From positions 7,498,152 through 7,562,151 of the forward strand of contig JADCRB010000001.1 in assembly GCA_021464245.1 (NCBI GenBank): a stretch of DNA of 64,000 bases, given 5' to 3'. This document shows positions 1-12,497 of this stretch, in pieces; the first letter of the stretch is position 1; each line of letters opens with the position of its first letter. The notes beneath the pieces are model-generated. The model was given only the letters and a program-made list of their open reading frames with translations. It was not told where the DNA came from and did no database searches. This stretch comes from Carallia brachiata. Lineage: Eukaryota; Streptophyta; Magnoliopsida; Malpighiales; Rhizophoraceae. The position numbers were made by a program, and so were the translations under genes.

Positions 1-2222
1 AAAACTAAAATCAGGTTACTTAAGCATAGCTATCTACTCTCATTGAAAATTTCAATACCGCAAAATTTGAGGAATAATGAAACAACAAAAAGAATTTTAT
101 AATTGCAATCACTAAATAAGCATTTAATGACCTAAAATTTTTGACGTTTTCTTCTGGACCAAATACCGATATTAAGGAAAAAGTGAACAAACCAGTGAAC
201 CACTTCACTATAAAATCATTCTGTGTCCTTGCCTGAAAATTTGAAAAAGCAACAACCAAAAAGCCTTCGATCCTTGTTGGCCTCACCTGATGCTCATGAA
301 AGATCTCAATAGCTTTATTTTAAATAGGCCACACAACAACTCTATCACACTAGGTAGAAAAGCATATTCAGGTGCCCTGCCCAATGGCTTCAAATTTTTT
401 AGGAGAATAGTTTTCGAATATACATCACAGCTTATAATCGGGTGGCTAAGGTTTCATTTTATTCTGCCAAGTTTATTATAAATTCACTTCAGCATCAAAA
501 CATAAGCATAAAAGAAAATCTGCTTTACTTTCAACCTAAAAAGGTGGTGTATGTCCAAACAAGTGAAAATTATTGCACGATTGACATGCAACGCATGCCC
601 TAGGAGAAAATACCTCACTATGCCTCCTTGCAAGCACTTGATTATTCTTATTCAAAAGGACAACTAACGTCAATGATCAAATTTTTAGTGAAATTAAAGT
701 TAGAGCACTGTTATATTTTCAGACAAAAAATTATTTGAAACGTTATTCAAATGCAACTGATTGTATTTAATTTATAACTATCTCGATTTCAAATGTAATT
801 AAAAAGAAAAAGAAAAAATCACTATTATTTCTTTATACATGAAATCTACTTGATTGCACATAAAATTCAATCAATTGTTTAGACGTTTCAGATAGTTTTT
901 GTTCTGGAAATATAACTTTTTTCTTAAAGTTATTAACAAATCAAGTCCATACCAAGAATAACAAATTATGGAGAACCAATAGAACTAACAGAAATATAAA
1001 AGCAGCAAAGGCATCAACATTCTTCCCACAGGTTTTTCTCACTGAAGACTTCTCCGACATTGCGCTTCACTAATAGTAAATGGGAATGGAAAAAGCAAAG
1101 GGCCAAACAATAAACGTCCAAAAGCTCGATTAGGTATTATATGTACCCAAAACCAGCATCCACCATTCAACTAAAGGCCATGTAATGTTGTTTATTTCTC
1201 GCCTTATTGGTTTGTGGGACAATACTCCAGTAGAATCTCCACAACCATTTCTCACTTTCTCCCTAACGCAAAATTTGTTGCAGATATTTAAAAAGGCCCA
1301 GCTCACCATCGCTCTTGAGTTTAAAATCACCTCGCCCATCTCAACAATTCCATTAGAGAGGATGCAACTGAGATGAGTAGAATATATGAGTTATGGTTAC
1401 ACAACTTTTTATGTTACAATTTGGGAAATTTATGTTGATTCTTTTTTTTTTATAAAAAAAAAATTATCACGAATATATCGGTTATTAAATTGTGAATATG
1501 ACTCTTTTACCACTCGGGTGATAATTTATATTAATTTCATAGATTCCTTATTTAATCTTGTTTAGAAATCTTAATTTGGACAATTTCTAGTTAGATTTTG
1601 TCTTCCCATTTATACAAACAATTTTTTTACTTAACTGGAAAAGAGTCATTAACGTCTATAAAGATGAGTGATTTACTATCAAACAGTTTTGCCGATAAGA
1701 ATTTGATCCCGTGTGGAACAATTGCGAATGAGTTGATGTATGAGTGCTTTTTCTTTTCGTCTATTCTAGATCTACGTTCCGCAGCATCATTAGTAGGGCG
1801 CATGTTCGGTATGGGAGGACAACAAAGCAATTTTTTTGTCTTTCAGCATCATTTATTTTTAGCAGCAAGAGGGATGTGATCCCTTGTGATTAGTCCACAT
1901 TTCTTGTACCTTCTATGTGCTTCAATAAGTACTGCCTACTAGTATTTCTCATTCTGAAATAGACGTATGTAGAGTACGTTTCAAAAAAAAAAAAATAGAT
2001 ATTGATATCTCGATAATTTATGTATTAAATTTTATATTGAGTGAAATTAAAATTAATATTTTTAAAATTAAAATTAATATTTTTAAAATAATTATTATTT
2101 TTATATTTTAAAAATATTAATTATAATTTCACTAAATAAAATCGGATTACAACACTCTTAAAAAAAGTGAGGGGGGAAAACATGAGATAGCATGTGACAT
2201 AAAAGCAACGCAAGCAACACAC
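1..2222. other. Putative long SUVH intron or intergenic DNA, no supported exon
   Basis: AT-rich DNA downstream of the fourth SUVH exon. I searched it for the expected start of the SRA domain on the minus strand and did not find it. A 67-codon minus-strand frame (1627-1830) and a 69-codon one (1130-1339) occur but resemble nothing I can name. The stretch 2040-2120 is an AT-rich imperfect inverted repeat. Confidence 0.4.
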
Positions 2223-3735
2223 CTGGAAGGTCGCCAATTCTTTTCTCAGGGTACAACACACCATTAGTCTCAATCATCTGCCAAAGATTTTCAATTTGAA
2301 TACATAATTATAATGTAATCGTAATATTCATCAACAGTACAAAGACATTATTGCTAAACTGAACATGATATGTTCAGTTTCTAACACAAGCAATCAGATC
2401 TCTAACAGGAAGAACACATAAAATGAATCTTCACTTGCCTTGCCCATTGCTTTTAAATCAGGACGTTTGGAAATATTCTTAGCATCATCATCAGTTCCAT
2501 TCCTTTTCTGCAATATTTTGGAGGTTACCATAGCTTGTTATGACAGCAAAAGTATTGCATTGCCAGAGCACAACTTCACACACCAAAGAGAATGCAGCAA
2601 CAAAAAAAAAAAATGGAGTCAAAGGTTAAGCACAAGCAGCCCAGAAAAAGGTCAACAAAAGAAACCAGAAGGATGAGGCAACCTTGTGTTTTGATTTTGA
2701 TCCCTTCAACGCCTTTTCATCCTCTTGTAGTTTTGCACATCTGGTCTCCTCCTCCTGAGAACCTCGAAAAAAGAAAATAATCGGACGACAAAATCTCCAA
2801 CACACTCAGCCCAACTTGCTTTGTGTTTTTGGAGAGAAAACAAGGGGAAAAGGATTTATGCTTGTATTTGGGAAATATGTGAACAATGGAGGAAGAGAAA
2901 AATGAGGGAAAGGTTGTCTCAACAAATTCATTCCTCCAAATTTTGAGAGGAAAATTATCTATTCCCCTAATCAATTCTTAAAATGATCAATTTAACTATG
3001 TTAACTCTTTTTATTAGTTCTCAAAAATAAAAAATAAAAAAAACTCTGTTTACTAATATATTTTCTTATCTCTCACCTTTCATTCTTTTTCAAAAAAAAA
3101 AAAAAAAAAAAGAATGTTTACTCCCACTGTGCTTTCTAAAACATAGGAAAGATGGAAAATTTTTGATTGCTTCCACTTTTAAATGTTTTCATTTTCTTCC
3201 TCCATTTTACTCTCAGATACTTTGTCATCAAGAAACGAAGAATACAAACACAGATATTAATTACACAAGTGAAAAAAGAACGAACAGAAACAAAGCAAGC
3301 AAGCAATGACATTAACAAGATCGGCCGTTACCAAGAAATGAGGAACAAAACCTGGACAAAATGGAGATAATGCTTGTTGAACAGCCTCATGGTCTCTTTA
3401 AGCTTGAGATGAACGCCTTTTTCGGCCGGAGCAGGCAGACCATTCTGCTCTCCCGAATTCACATCCACTGATCCATCCGCAGTCTTATTAAAGAATGGTT
3501 CAACTGACTCAAAAGTATCATCGGCCGGTTTCTTGCCAGCCTCAACAGCCGGACTCACATTTTCCACGTTTACATTTTCTCTCATAGTGAAGACGTCCGC
3601 TTTCTTTCTTCTCTTCCCTTCTTGCTCTTCGTCTTGGCCGCCGGTCTCCCGGAAAAGCTCGACTTTCTGCTGTACTAGGAGCTCCTTTTCCTTCTCTTGA
3701 TTGTTTTGAATTCTGGCGCTCCTTCTTCTCTGCAT
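2223..3735 (-). CDS. SUVH4/KYP-like histone H3-K9 methyltransferase, N-terminal exons only (partial)
   Basis: Four exons join in frame on the minus strand: 3735-3352 (128 codons from ATG), 2754-2683 (24 codons), 2507-2439 (23 codons) and 2277-2223 (18 codons plus one base). The product begins with a basic, low-complexity stretch (MQRRRSARIQ) and then has the SUVH signatures ETMRLFNKHYLHFVQ-EEETRC, SKRPDLKAMGK and LYPEKRIGDLPG, which lead into the YDG/SRA domain. SUVH proteins bind methylated DNA through SRA and methylate H3K9 through SET, in the nucleus. SRA, pre-SET and SET are not found in the remaining 2.2 kb, so the gene either has a very long intron across the window edge or is truncated. 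The third intron starts with GC in an AAG|GCAAGT context, a recognised non-canonical donor. The first methionine was chosen because it opens the frame. The SUVH family is firm; SUVH4/KYP rather than another SUVH is from remembered similarity. Confidence 0.75.
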
Positions 3736-4079
3736 TTTGTCCCTCTCCTGCTACTGCTCCACTGACAAACAAAAAAAAAGTCCTCTCCTTAAAATTGAAA
3801 TGATCAGAAAGTAATGAAATGACAGACAGTGTGAGGTGTTTTTGAATATTTTTTGGTTTTTTCCGTTCCGAGTGTGGGGAAGGATGAACGTCTCTGGAGG
3901 AGCGCGTGGCGCGTGCAAAGGAATGATTTTGAATTTTTGAAATTTGATGGTCGTTAACTGAAGTAAGAACTGGAAAGGGCGGGCTGATTGGCGTTTCGCT
4001 TTCCAGTTTTTTCGCATGTTTTGTCTTTGTTGGAAAAAGATTCACTGCTTGTTTTTTTTTTTTGAACAACTCGTGTATT

Positions 4080-5300
4080 TGTTGTGCGATAGAAAATGAA
4101 GAGAAAAAAAAAAGTATAATTATAATTATACATTTTTTTTTATTTTTTTCTTTTTACTTTCTACACCATTTCGAATAATTTTATTTTTTCTCCACTTTTC
4201 TCTCACAAATTACTATTTATTTTTTTTTGCTGTATTTTTTTTCTTCATTTTTCTATCACTCCAAATAACTTCATTTTCTCTTCACTTTTTTCTCATATAT
4301 TACTATTTACTTTTTCTTTTACCATATTTTTATTCTCTTTACTTTTTCTTCATTCTAAATAATTTTATTTTTACTTTATTTTATTTTTTTTCTCCTTTCC
4401 TTATCTTTCCACTTACTTCAAATACAACGCAAATTCAAGCTTTTTGTTAGCCTTTGACTCTAGGCAAATCGAATGTGGCGCCCATGTCCAAAAAAAATTT
4501 AAGAGAAAAGGTACATGAATAAACATTGGTAATTTATCGTCTAGTTATACATTAATAAGATTAAAAAATTAAATTTTTTTTAAAAAATTAAAATTTAAAA
4601 GTAATACTAAATATATTTAAAATAATATTAATATATTTCATTTTAATTTTTTTAAATTAAGATTTAAGGGTGATACTAAATATATTTAAAATAATATTAA
4701 ATATATTTAAAGTTTAAATTATTGTAAGAAAAAAAAAAACCTCTGGCCACCTAATGTTCCTCAAAAAATCAAATGCTGAGCCAGCGAATTTGGCTATGAC
4801 GCAAATGACGCAGCCAATTATTGTTTTGGCGCACGCGAGTAATTTGGCTCCTCTCATATCCTACACTACAATTACCTAATTTCGTTGAAAATGAACGTCT
4901 CATTGTTCACTCTCCTAAAATTATGAAATAGATTTACTCACGATTGAATCATGAAAACAAGCTGTGGATTTTTGGACTTGGCTGAGAAATAATTCATTGG
5001 ATTTGGTCTCAAATTTACGAATCTCTCCTTCCCTCCCTTGCTCTCTCAAACTCTCACATGTGCGCGCACAATTTTATTTTTAGCTAACGTTGAGAATATA
5101 CTACAACTTTTCATTTTTCTTCAATGAAAATCATAATTTCATATTGCAAGTTTTCAGTTTGGAATTTCGTCAAGAATTAGAAAAAAAAAAAATAATAATA
5201 ATAACAATGAGACAAACCTCAAAATTTAGGCAGTAAATATCTCTTATAATTTATTCGTCGACCTATACACAAACACGTCACTCTTCGGTTGCTATGTTAT
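4080..5300. other. AT-rich intergenic region with CT-rich repeat units
   Basis: Lies upstream of the SUVH gene and downstream of the NAA30 pseudogene. Positions 4137-4420 hold about three degenerate units built on the core ATTTTATTTTTTCTCCACTT followed by TCTCACAAATTACTATTTA. Related units recur near 43.8 and 44.3 kb. Positions 4560-4730 are a nearly pure A/T tract with repeated ATATTTAAAATAATATTAA. No gene seen. Confidence 0.5.
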
Positions 5301-5326
5301 CAGTTTGCCCTTCAAGCCACGGAATA

Positions 5327-7749
5327 TCACATCCTGTCTGATATCATAGGGAAAGAGTGGTACAACTCCGGTTGGGAGAACAGAAACTTCAGACGAAAGG
5401 CATCAACTCCATTCAAATAGCTGCGAAAGATTCGTTTTGCTCTGATGAACCCAAGACGCCCATATTGGGCAAGAGCTCCTTTATTTGTAACTTCAGTTTC
5501 CAGAGTTGCATTCAAAAGATACGCAGGGCAAGATTATTAGTATGAAGAATCATTCCATCTACCCTTGTGCATGGACCAGATTGGAGCAACAGCAGTTACA
5601 GTTAACATGGGAAAAACAAACTAGATTAAATCTTGGGCAAACTAACACATCCATCAGTTGTTTCCTTTCATTGGTAGGACCCCATCAGAGTAGCAAGAAT
5701 TTGGTTTCTGATTTAAATGGATTGAACCACGCCATCAATGCGTGGGAAGTGCCACATACCAAGTCAAGAAAAGTTGACACCTATTCACAGATTATTGGGA
5801 CCTCATCAGAGTAGCAACCTCTAGTCAACCCATACGAGTTTGCGTGGAATTAACCAGAAATTTGACTTGAATTAGTCTTGTACAAGAAATGCCACAGAAA
5901 ATTCCAAACCAAATGTTTCAATAGCATCCACATTCAACCCTATTCACAAATAAGCTCAAGGTCCTACTTCGCATCCAGCAAAATTTATATAGAAAACAGA
6001 GAAAATTACTTGGTTTCAAGTAGTGTTAATCCCAACATTTCCTGAACAATTTTGATGATAACATAATTTTTTATAATGAGCGTTTTCGGTGGTGGATAGA
6101 TACAATACAGCAAACACGCAACTAAGAAGTAGAGTTGATGGAATTGGAAGTGACACATTCATGTATTCCTAAGTCAGATTACAGCATTACACCCTTCAGT
6201 GCTCAAATGGAAACGGAGAAGCAATGCTTGAAGCATTATAATTTAAAGTTCAATAACCGAAATGAAAGATCAGAATTGTTTAAGATGAGCTACAAAGGCA
6301 TATTTCATAACCAACCTTGAGTTGCATTTGATATTAAGCTTAGATTATAGGTTCTTTTGGGAGTTTGGGCTTTCATTTGCAAATATTATATTGGAGTTCT
6401 TGAGTGAAGGAGAAGATTAAGTACCAGGCAATTGGGCTTTCAGTTGAAAACAAGTAGACTTAACTTGGTTGGTCACAAGAGCAAAACTCTTGGGGAGAAA
6501 CTAGAGGTTCATATCACAAGTCCATCAAATTTACACAAAATGTGGACTTTAATTCTGATGTACCAAACAAAAAAAAGTGCTATACATGATTCTAGTTTGA
6601 ATCCCCCAATGTATATTCCAAGAAGCAAGTGGGATTCCAGCAGCGGGATGGTGCTAGCACCTGTGGTTTGCCTAGGATGGATTCCTCATGGTCAAAGACG
6701 ACATTAAAAGCGCAATCTTATTTTTATCTGGTTTGTGAGCTTAACACTAGATCAACAGGAAAGATTTTATATTTTGTTCTTCACCAAGCATTGGAAAATC
6801 TCAAATGGGAGCACTAGGAATGGACGTAGCCAAGAGAAGAGACGAAACCAAATCACTAAAACTTGCTTTATTCTTTTCTCTTATAATTGCATTTGTTTCA
6901 TTGTCGCATCACTATATATTCATTTCAAGCATTGACGATAGATCCAATACTAATTGAGAAGCGAGGAAGAACCGACCAAAATCGAACACATGGGATCAGC
7001 ATAAAATTGAAAAATTTTGAGAGGTACCTCTTCACATCCCGATTCCATCATGACTTGAATAGACATGCTAACAAGTAACAAGTTGCTGCAACATGAAGAA
7101 AAGATTCAACTGCAATTAGATAAAAAAAAAAAAAAAAAAAGCATCCACCGCAACAAAGCAAATGAAAGAAGCAAACAAGGGATGGCAAAATCAATCATTG
7201 TATATGAGCCCACCCACCGAATATGTATAATTTCAACAATTTTGCACAGAATTAAAGAAACAAAAAAAAGGATAAAAATTACCAATGCCACTCCCTCGAT
7301 CAGGCTTTAATAACGACCAGCATGGCAATGCAGCCTTCAAAGGTAGTGCTCTATGTTCTTCGATGTTGCCTCCATGAAATGCCTATACAAGGGCATAAAA
7401 AGAGAAACAAAAAAAAAAAAAAAAAGAAGAAGAAAAATGACGAGATTTAAATTAAAGATTAACAGGAAAATCCGAAAAAGCTGCTGCCTGTAAAACTACA
7501 AGGGCATAAAACGAGAGTGCGAGAATGGAGTACTTTACATACAAGGAAGCAGAGTTGAGGCCAGAGATAGACGAGTTAGCGGTAAGGGAAGATGGAGTTG
7601 TAGGGCTCGCTGAGTTCTTGGTCGACGAGTCCCATGATCGACGGCGGATGATATTCGCCGCCGTAGTAGCTCACGTCCGGTGTCTCCTACGACGCACCGA
7701 ATTCTACTTTTCCGTCTCTTTCTACTTCTGCTCCTTTACTTGCTTCCAT
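5327..7749 (-). pseudogene. Non-processed pseudogene of NAA30/MAK3, catalytic subunit of the NatC N-terminal acetyltransferase
   Basis: Four exon remnants lie in order on the minus strand. 7749-7543 reads MEASKGAEVERDGKVEFGAS, then a TAG stop, then DVSYYGGEYH, GLVDQELSEPY and, after a TAA stop, LVYLWPQLCFL. 7382-7283 reads AFH then a GCIAMLVVIK-like segment; the stretch between them (KGKCVGT...CKM in functional homologues) is deleted and the frame shifts at the end. 7085-7028 gives a QLVTC-stop-MSIQVMMESGCEE match with another frame slip. 5508-5327 reads [40 protein letters not shown] and a short tail. Functional MAK3 is a GNAT enzyme that acetylates Met-hydrophobic N-termini. Donors at exons 1-3 are still GT and intron 3 is about 1.5 kb, so this is a decayed genomic copy and not a retrocopy; the last exon has lost its AG acceptor. 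It is head-to-head with the Rieske gene (about 800 bp apart). Confidence 0.85.
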
Positions 7750-8546
7750 CTTGTTTAAATATTTTCTTTTCTTTGGATCTCCCCCACTCTCAACGGTTGG
7801 CGCCGGCGGCGGCTTCGGCCACCCTGGAAGCGTTTTATTTTTTATTTTTATTTTTTTTCCCATTAAAACTAGTAACCAACGGAAAAAGTGTTTTATATTT
7901 GGTGGAGGCGCGCAACGACCGGCGATTTTGCTCTCAATCTGGATCGGAAGTTGGGCCACTGGCCTATTTCTGTTGTCTCCAACAAAAGGCCCAATAAGAC
8001 ATTTTTTATTTGTTTTTTTATGTAGATAAAAAAAGACAAAGAAAAAAAAAAATGGACAGCGGCCCTTTTTTATATTCAGAGAATATCTATAATACTAATT
8101 TTTTTTTTTTACAAATAAAAAAAATTACATTGCATCGCATTTGTGACAGAAACTGAAAATTAGTCTTAAATTACTTATTAATCATTTAACCATTCTAATA
8201 AGTTGGCATAAGAATATGAAAACTTACATTTGGATTATTAGATTACAATCTCTTAGGTGTATACTAATTTTTTTTTTATGAATATGAATCTCAATTTTTG
8301 AGTATATTAATATTTAAATAATAATAAATTATACGAATAATAGAAATTATAATATCAAACTTTTTTTTTAAATATCTTGAAAAAATTTTAATTTAATCTT
8401 TTATTCTATAAACTTATTTATTTATTTTATTTTTCCTGATTGCGAATGTCACATTGCCAAGCTGACAAACGCCATTCAAAGCAAAATCGAGAAGGATCGT
8501 GAAACTAATAAGTAATAGGTAAAAGGGAAAGAAGAAGAAGAAGAAG
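7750..8546. other. Region between the NAA30 remnant and the Rieske gene, probable Rieske promoter
   Basis: About 800 bp between two divergent starts. The first 250 bp are relatively GC-rich (GGCGCCGGCGGCGGC at 7799) and the rest is AT-rich with poly-T runs. A GAAGAAGAAGAAGAAG leader directly precedes the Rieske ATG. No convincing TATA box was identified. Confidence 0.4.
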
Positions 8547-10337
8547 ATGCTGAGAGTTGCAGCGAGGAGACTGTCTTCTTTCTCTCAAGTCTCTCAACCG
8601 TGGAGGCCCACGCAAGCTGCTTCCTCCTCCGCGGTTTTCTCTCGAAATCCGGTAGACGGCGGTTATTCCTCCGACGAGCACAAATCGGACCCCCTTAAGA
8701 ATTACCATTCCTACTGGCCTTACTTCCATCTTCCTCAAAGAGGTTAGGGTTTCAACATCTCATTTAACATTTGTGCATCATTCAAAGTTTCAGACTTTTC
8801 ATTTAGTCTTCCTTAAATTATTATTTTTTTAAGCTCAATTCTACTGCTTTTAAGTTTTATTAAACTTTCTTAGTTGATTAATCGTGGCATTTTAGCTGAT
8901 TTATTTTATTTTGGTTGTTTTTATAAGTACACTCTTTTCTTGTTTTTTTTTTTTCCTTATAATTTTTTGGAACGCTCCGGATTTTTAATTGGAGTTTCTG
9001 TTTGGAGCTGAATTGGGGATTTGCCTGCTTGATGGAGTAATTGAACTAATATGTACCCAAAAGGAAAAGGAAGTTATTGAACTAAGAGTTATAATATGAT
9101 CTTCATTTGATATAGCAATCATCTTTCCTCCATGAAATCTTTGTTAGCTTTAGTGTCTAGCAGCGTGGTATTTGCTTGGTTGGTTTTTAACTCACCCATA
9201 AATTCGACGATTTATAAAAATCCCAAAACTTTTGCCTTGTTTGATTCTTTTTCCTTCTTTTTCTTTTTTTTGAAGAGAGGGAGGGGGGGTGTTGTGTGGG
9301 GGTTGTGGTGGTGGTGGGTTGTCAAGCCTTGTTTAATTCTTGGACATCAAGAGAACAAGAACTGACACTTAAGTATAAGGATTTAAGATATTTCTATGTT
9401 TTTTTTTCTTACTTTGTAAAGCGAATCCATAGCAGTTTTTGTTTCTTTGTCTTCATATTATTCAAAGAAGTATTGAATCCATGAGTAATTGAGTAGCCTC
9501 TATGGAACTAGCAACACTAACAAGTAATTGGCTCTCGCATGAAATGGCACTTGCTGAATTTCACAGATATTAGGGTTGTCTATAGACTGGGATATTTTAT
9601 CTTATTTCTTGGCAAGATCAATTTCTGATGGAAAGGTGGACAGCTGGTCGCATTGTTAGAGAGTTGTCATAAGGGCATGAATATCCCTGGTTACAGGTTT
9701 TGCTTCTGAACTCACCCCAAAAAATGAAGATTACATAGTTCCAGATGTTCCGCCAACTGTGGTAGCTGTTAAGAGCCCTTCACCAAAAATAACTTATGAC
9801 GAGTATAACCATGAGCGCTTCCCCCCAGGTGACCCCAGCAAGAAGGCATTTGCCTATTTTGTCCTTACTGGTGGCAGGTTTGTCTATGCTTCAGTCATTC
9901 GTCTGCTTATCATCAAGCTTGTGCTGAGCATGTCTGCAAGTAAGGATGTTCTTGCCCTTGCCTCTCTTGAGGTCGACCTCTCCAACATTGATCCAGGCAG
10001 CACTGTGACTGTTAAGTGGCGTGGAAAGCCAGTTTTCATCAGGCGTCGAACAGAAGAGGACATCAAGCTTGCAAACAGCGTTGATTTGGCATCTCTTCGT
10101 GATCCACAGCCAGACGCAGAGAGAGTCAAGAATCCAGAGTGGCTGGTTGTTGTTGGGGTCTGCACACATTTGGGCTGCATTCCCTTGCCAAATGCAGGTG
10201 ACTTTGGTGGATGGTTTTGCCCATGCCATGGTTCACATTATGATATCTCTGGCAGGATTCGCAAGGGTCCAGCACCATACAATCTGGAGGTACCGACCTA
10301 TACATTTTTGGACGAGAACAAGTTACTGGTTGGTTGA
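8547..10337 (+). CDS. Ubiquinol-cytochrome c reductase Rieske iron-sulfur subunit, mitochondrial (complex III)
   Basis: Two exons, 8547-8742 and 9697-10337, join at a split glycine codon to give 278 residues, close to the plant family length. The [2Fe-2S] subunit carries electrons from ubiquinol to cytochrome c1 in the inner mitochondrial membrane. Residues 1 to about 60 are Arg/Ser-rich and fit a targeting presequence. A single hydrophobic segment lies near residues 117-144. The cluster-binding boxes are CTHLGC (C221, H223) and CPCHGSHY (C240, H243); C226 and C242 would form the disulfide. The domain ends DENKLLVG. The start is the first ATG after the AG-rich leader; the intron is 954 bp with GT-AG ends. 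The frame is intact, so the gene looks functional. The 3' UTR probably extends to about 10.7 kb. Confidence 0.96.
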
Positions 10338-11174
10338 GCTGAGAGTTCTATACTGCTGTTCAGAGGTTATTTTGGATAAAAAATTTAATTTAAACAAGAT
10401 AATGTCGAAGATGTGTTTGCTTATGCCCCAATGTTCTTTGGAACAGGTTTAGGAATTTTATGTAGTCTGGATATGTAATTGCTGGTTGGCATCTCTCTGA
10501 ATGCTGAATAAGTTGGCACTTTAAGCTAGGCTGCTCTTTGAAATTTAGTGTTTTGCGATGCTGCTGTAGGGCTGTTCCTGAGGTCCCAGTTGTATACTTA
10601 CAAGTTCTAACGTCTGAGATGTTTTATGCCCTATTATTGTATCTGAATGTGTTGATCCGCTAGAATGTAACAATCTGAAGTAAGGCTGTTAGTTTGATAG
10701 GCTGTCATTTGCCAAGACCCACCGCGCCATTACTGTTTTCACTCAACATTATAACGTAAATATTTAGTAATGACGAGGCTTTGTTGGAATTCAGTCGAGT
10801 AAACATCGACCCCAAAATTAAAGATCACAAAACTGCAACTAACCAGCCATAATACTCACCATTCAACTGGGAAAACAATATCATATACTTAAGGAAAGTG
10901 AAACGAATCAGCTTTCCTCGATGTACAATTTGGCAGACATACAAATAAATAAAAGGAGAAGAACCAGACATCATTACTTAGTAGTCCTATATGATATAAT
11001 GGCTCCTCCGTGACAAAAGTTTCAAATTTGACTCTACATTGATGGTAAGGAAGCCATGGCTAATATGCTCATGGTGAAAATAAGCAGCAAACGCGCTATA
11101 TTTCATTGTTTTGTTTCATTGCAAGTTAATTGAATGTTAGAAATGGGGGCTACAGCCTACACACATTGACAAAA
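10338..11174. other. Convergent 3' regions of the Rieske and UPF0496 genes
   Basis: Contains the probable 3' UTRs of the two convergently transcribed genes. No further coding sequence or RNA gene was seen. Confidence 0.5.
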
Positions 11175-12497
11175 TCAAGAGTCGGTTATTGGACTCGAAG
11201 TTTGGTAAACAACTACTTCTTGAAGGAGTAGAGACCTGACCTTGTTGACATAGTTAAAACAGAGATTTACATGATCCTCAAGAACTGTAAGGAGGGGAGC
11301 AAAAGTGAGATGGTTCTTCCGGAGCAGCTTCAAAACCTCCAGAATGGTATGCCCGTCTCTTCCCCTCTCCAATCCAAGCTGAATAAGATGCCTGTCGCCT
11401 TCGACATCATCATATAAACGGGCAACAAGAGAATCAATAGTACTAAGATCATTTTTCAGTGCAAAGGTATTCCTAGCTGCAGCATCAAGTTGCTTTAAAT
11501 GGGCACGCTCCTTCTTAGTGAACTTGCGAGGAAGATTTGCAAGATTGCAGAAGGGGCAAGCAACGATGGCAGCAAGAGCGTGAGTCCCGATTGCCACAGC
11601 AGAAACAGTAACAGCCACAGCGGATCCAACGGCACAAATAATAGAGCCAAAAGTGGCCCTGTTGATCAGGCGGACTCTAGAGTGAGACTTGTCCTTTTGG
11701 CGATCCAACTGTTTTTTGAGTTGTGAAAAGCAACATCGCATCTCACGGAAGTTTTGTGAGGTGGGGGATGGAAAAGGGTTATGAGAGCCGTCAAACTGAA
11801 GAAATATGTTAAATGCAGAGTCACATTGGGATTGAGTGAGCGAGTCCAAATCCGAAGGAAGATCTTTAAGGAAATTATGAAGAGGGCCGTATAGCTGGCG
11901 CGCACGAAACACCCTTTGGAGGAGAAGCAGACACAGGAGGGTGGTATTTTCGCTTTGGTCAAAGCAGGTGGAGGCAAGGCCAGTGAAGGCATTGGACCTG
12001 GCAAGGGGAAGAGCCTGTTCCACGCGCTCATGCCCAGGATGGAGCACCTGAGCCAAGAGGAGGCGGCGAGCATGAGCGTCCTCATCCTCATTGTGCTCGT
12101 GGCCGTTAACGTGTGTATCAATCTGATCCCGGTTGAGGTCCTGATGGTTAGAAATATGAATTCTGGACAAAATCTCCTTGAAGGAATCGGTTTGGAACGC
12201 GAAGGTATATTCGCCCGACAGGGATGGCCGCGGAGGAGCGCTGCTCGAAATTGGGGTCCCAACCTCTGAGTTCGCTGCTAGTCCACAAATGTATTATTCA
12301 TTCAGGCATTTACGCAAACAGCTTGCGGCCGTAAAGGTAAAAGAGAAGTGAAAAAAAAAAGAGGGACAAAGATTTTTACCTAGGGTTTGGGAATGGGAAG
12401 GACAGCTGTGGAGATTGATAGTTGCTGCGGCGGGTGAAGTTGGTGCGGATGCGGATGTTGTTGCCGAGGATGATTTGAGGCACAGGCACCCAAGCAT
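11175..12497 (-). CDS. UPF0496 (DUF677) family protein, At3g19330-like
   Basis: Exon 1 is 12497-12380 (MLGCLCLKSSSATTSASAP start, 39 codons plus one base) and exon 2 is 12265-11175. They join in frame across a 114-bp GT-AG intron to give 402 residues. The N-terminus is Ser/Thr/Pro-rich. The middle is helical, and residues around SIICAVGSAVAVTVSAVAIG plus the following THALAAIVACP form two adjacent hydrophobic segments, as in other UPF0496 members; the C-terminal half is helical with many charged residues. The biochemical function of this plant family is unknown, so none is assigned. The frame is open and unbroken through a relatively GC-rich exon 2. A start at 12497 is preferred because the spliced frame runs uninterrupted into the family-typical SGEYTFAFQTDSFKEILSRI segment. 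Confidence 0.85.

Noticed and set aside
20..286. 88-codon minus-strand frame and other short frames in the first 2 kb as SUVH exons
   Set aside because: None contains the expected SRA start (VGHQF...SRAEM) or splices in phase with exon 4.
1627..1830. 67-codon minus-strand frame, considered as an organellar DNA insertion
   Set aside because: It has a somewhat protein-like composition but I could not match it to any specific plastid or mitochondrial gene.
3542..4069. 175-codon minus-strand frame overlapping the SUVH start
   Set aside because: It is a different phase of the SUVH first exon and its leader; lysine-rich low complexity, no family.
11499..12269. Plus-strand frames opposite the UPF0496 gene
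   Set aside because: Antisense shadows of a long GC-rich exon.
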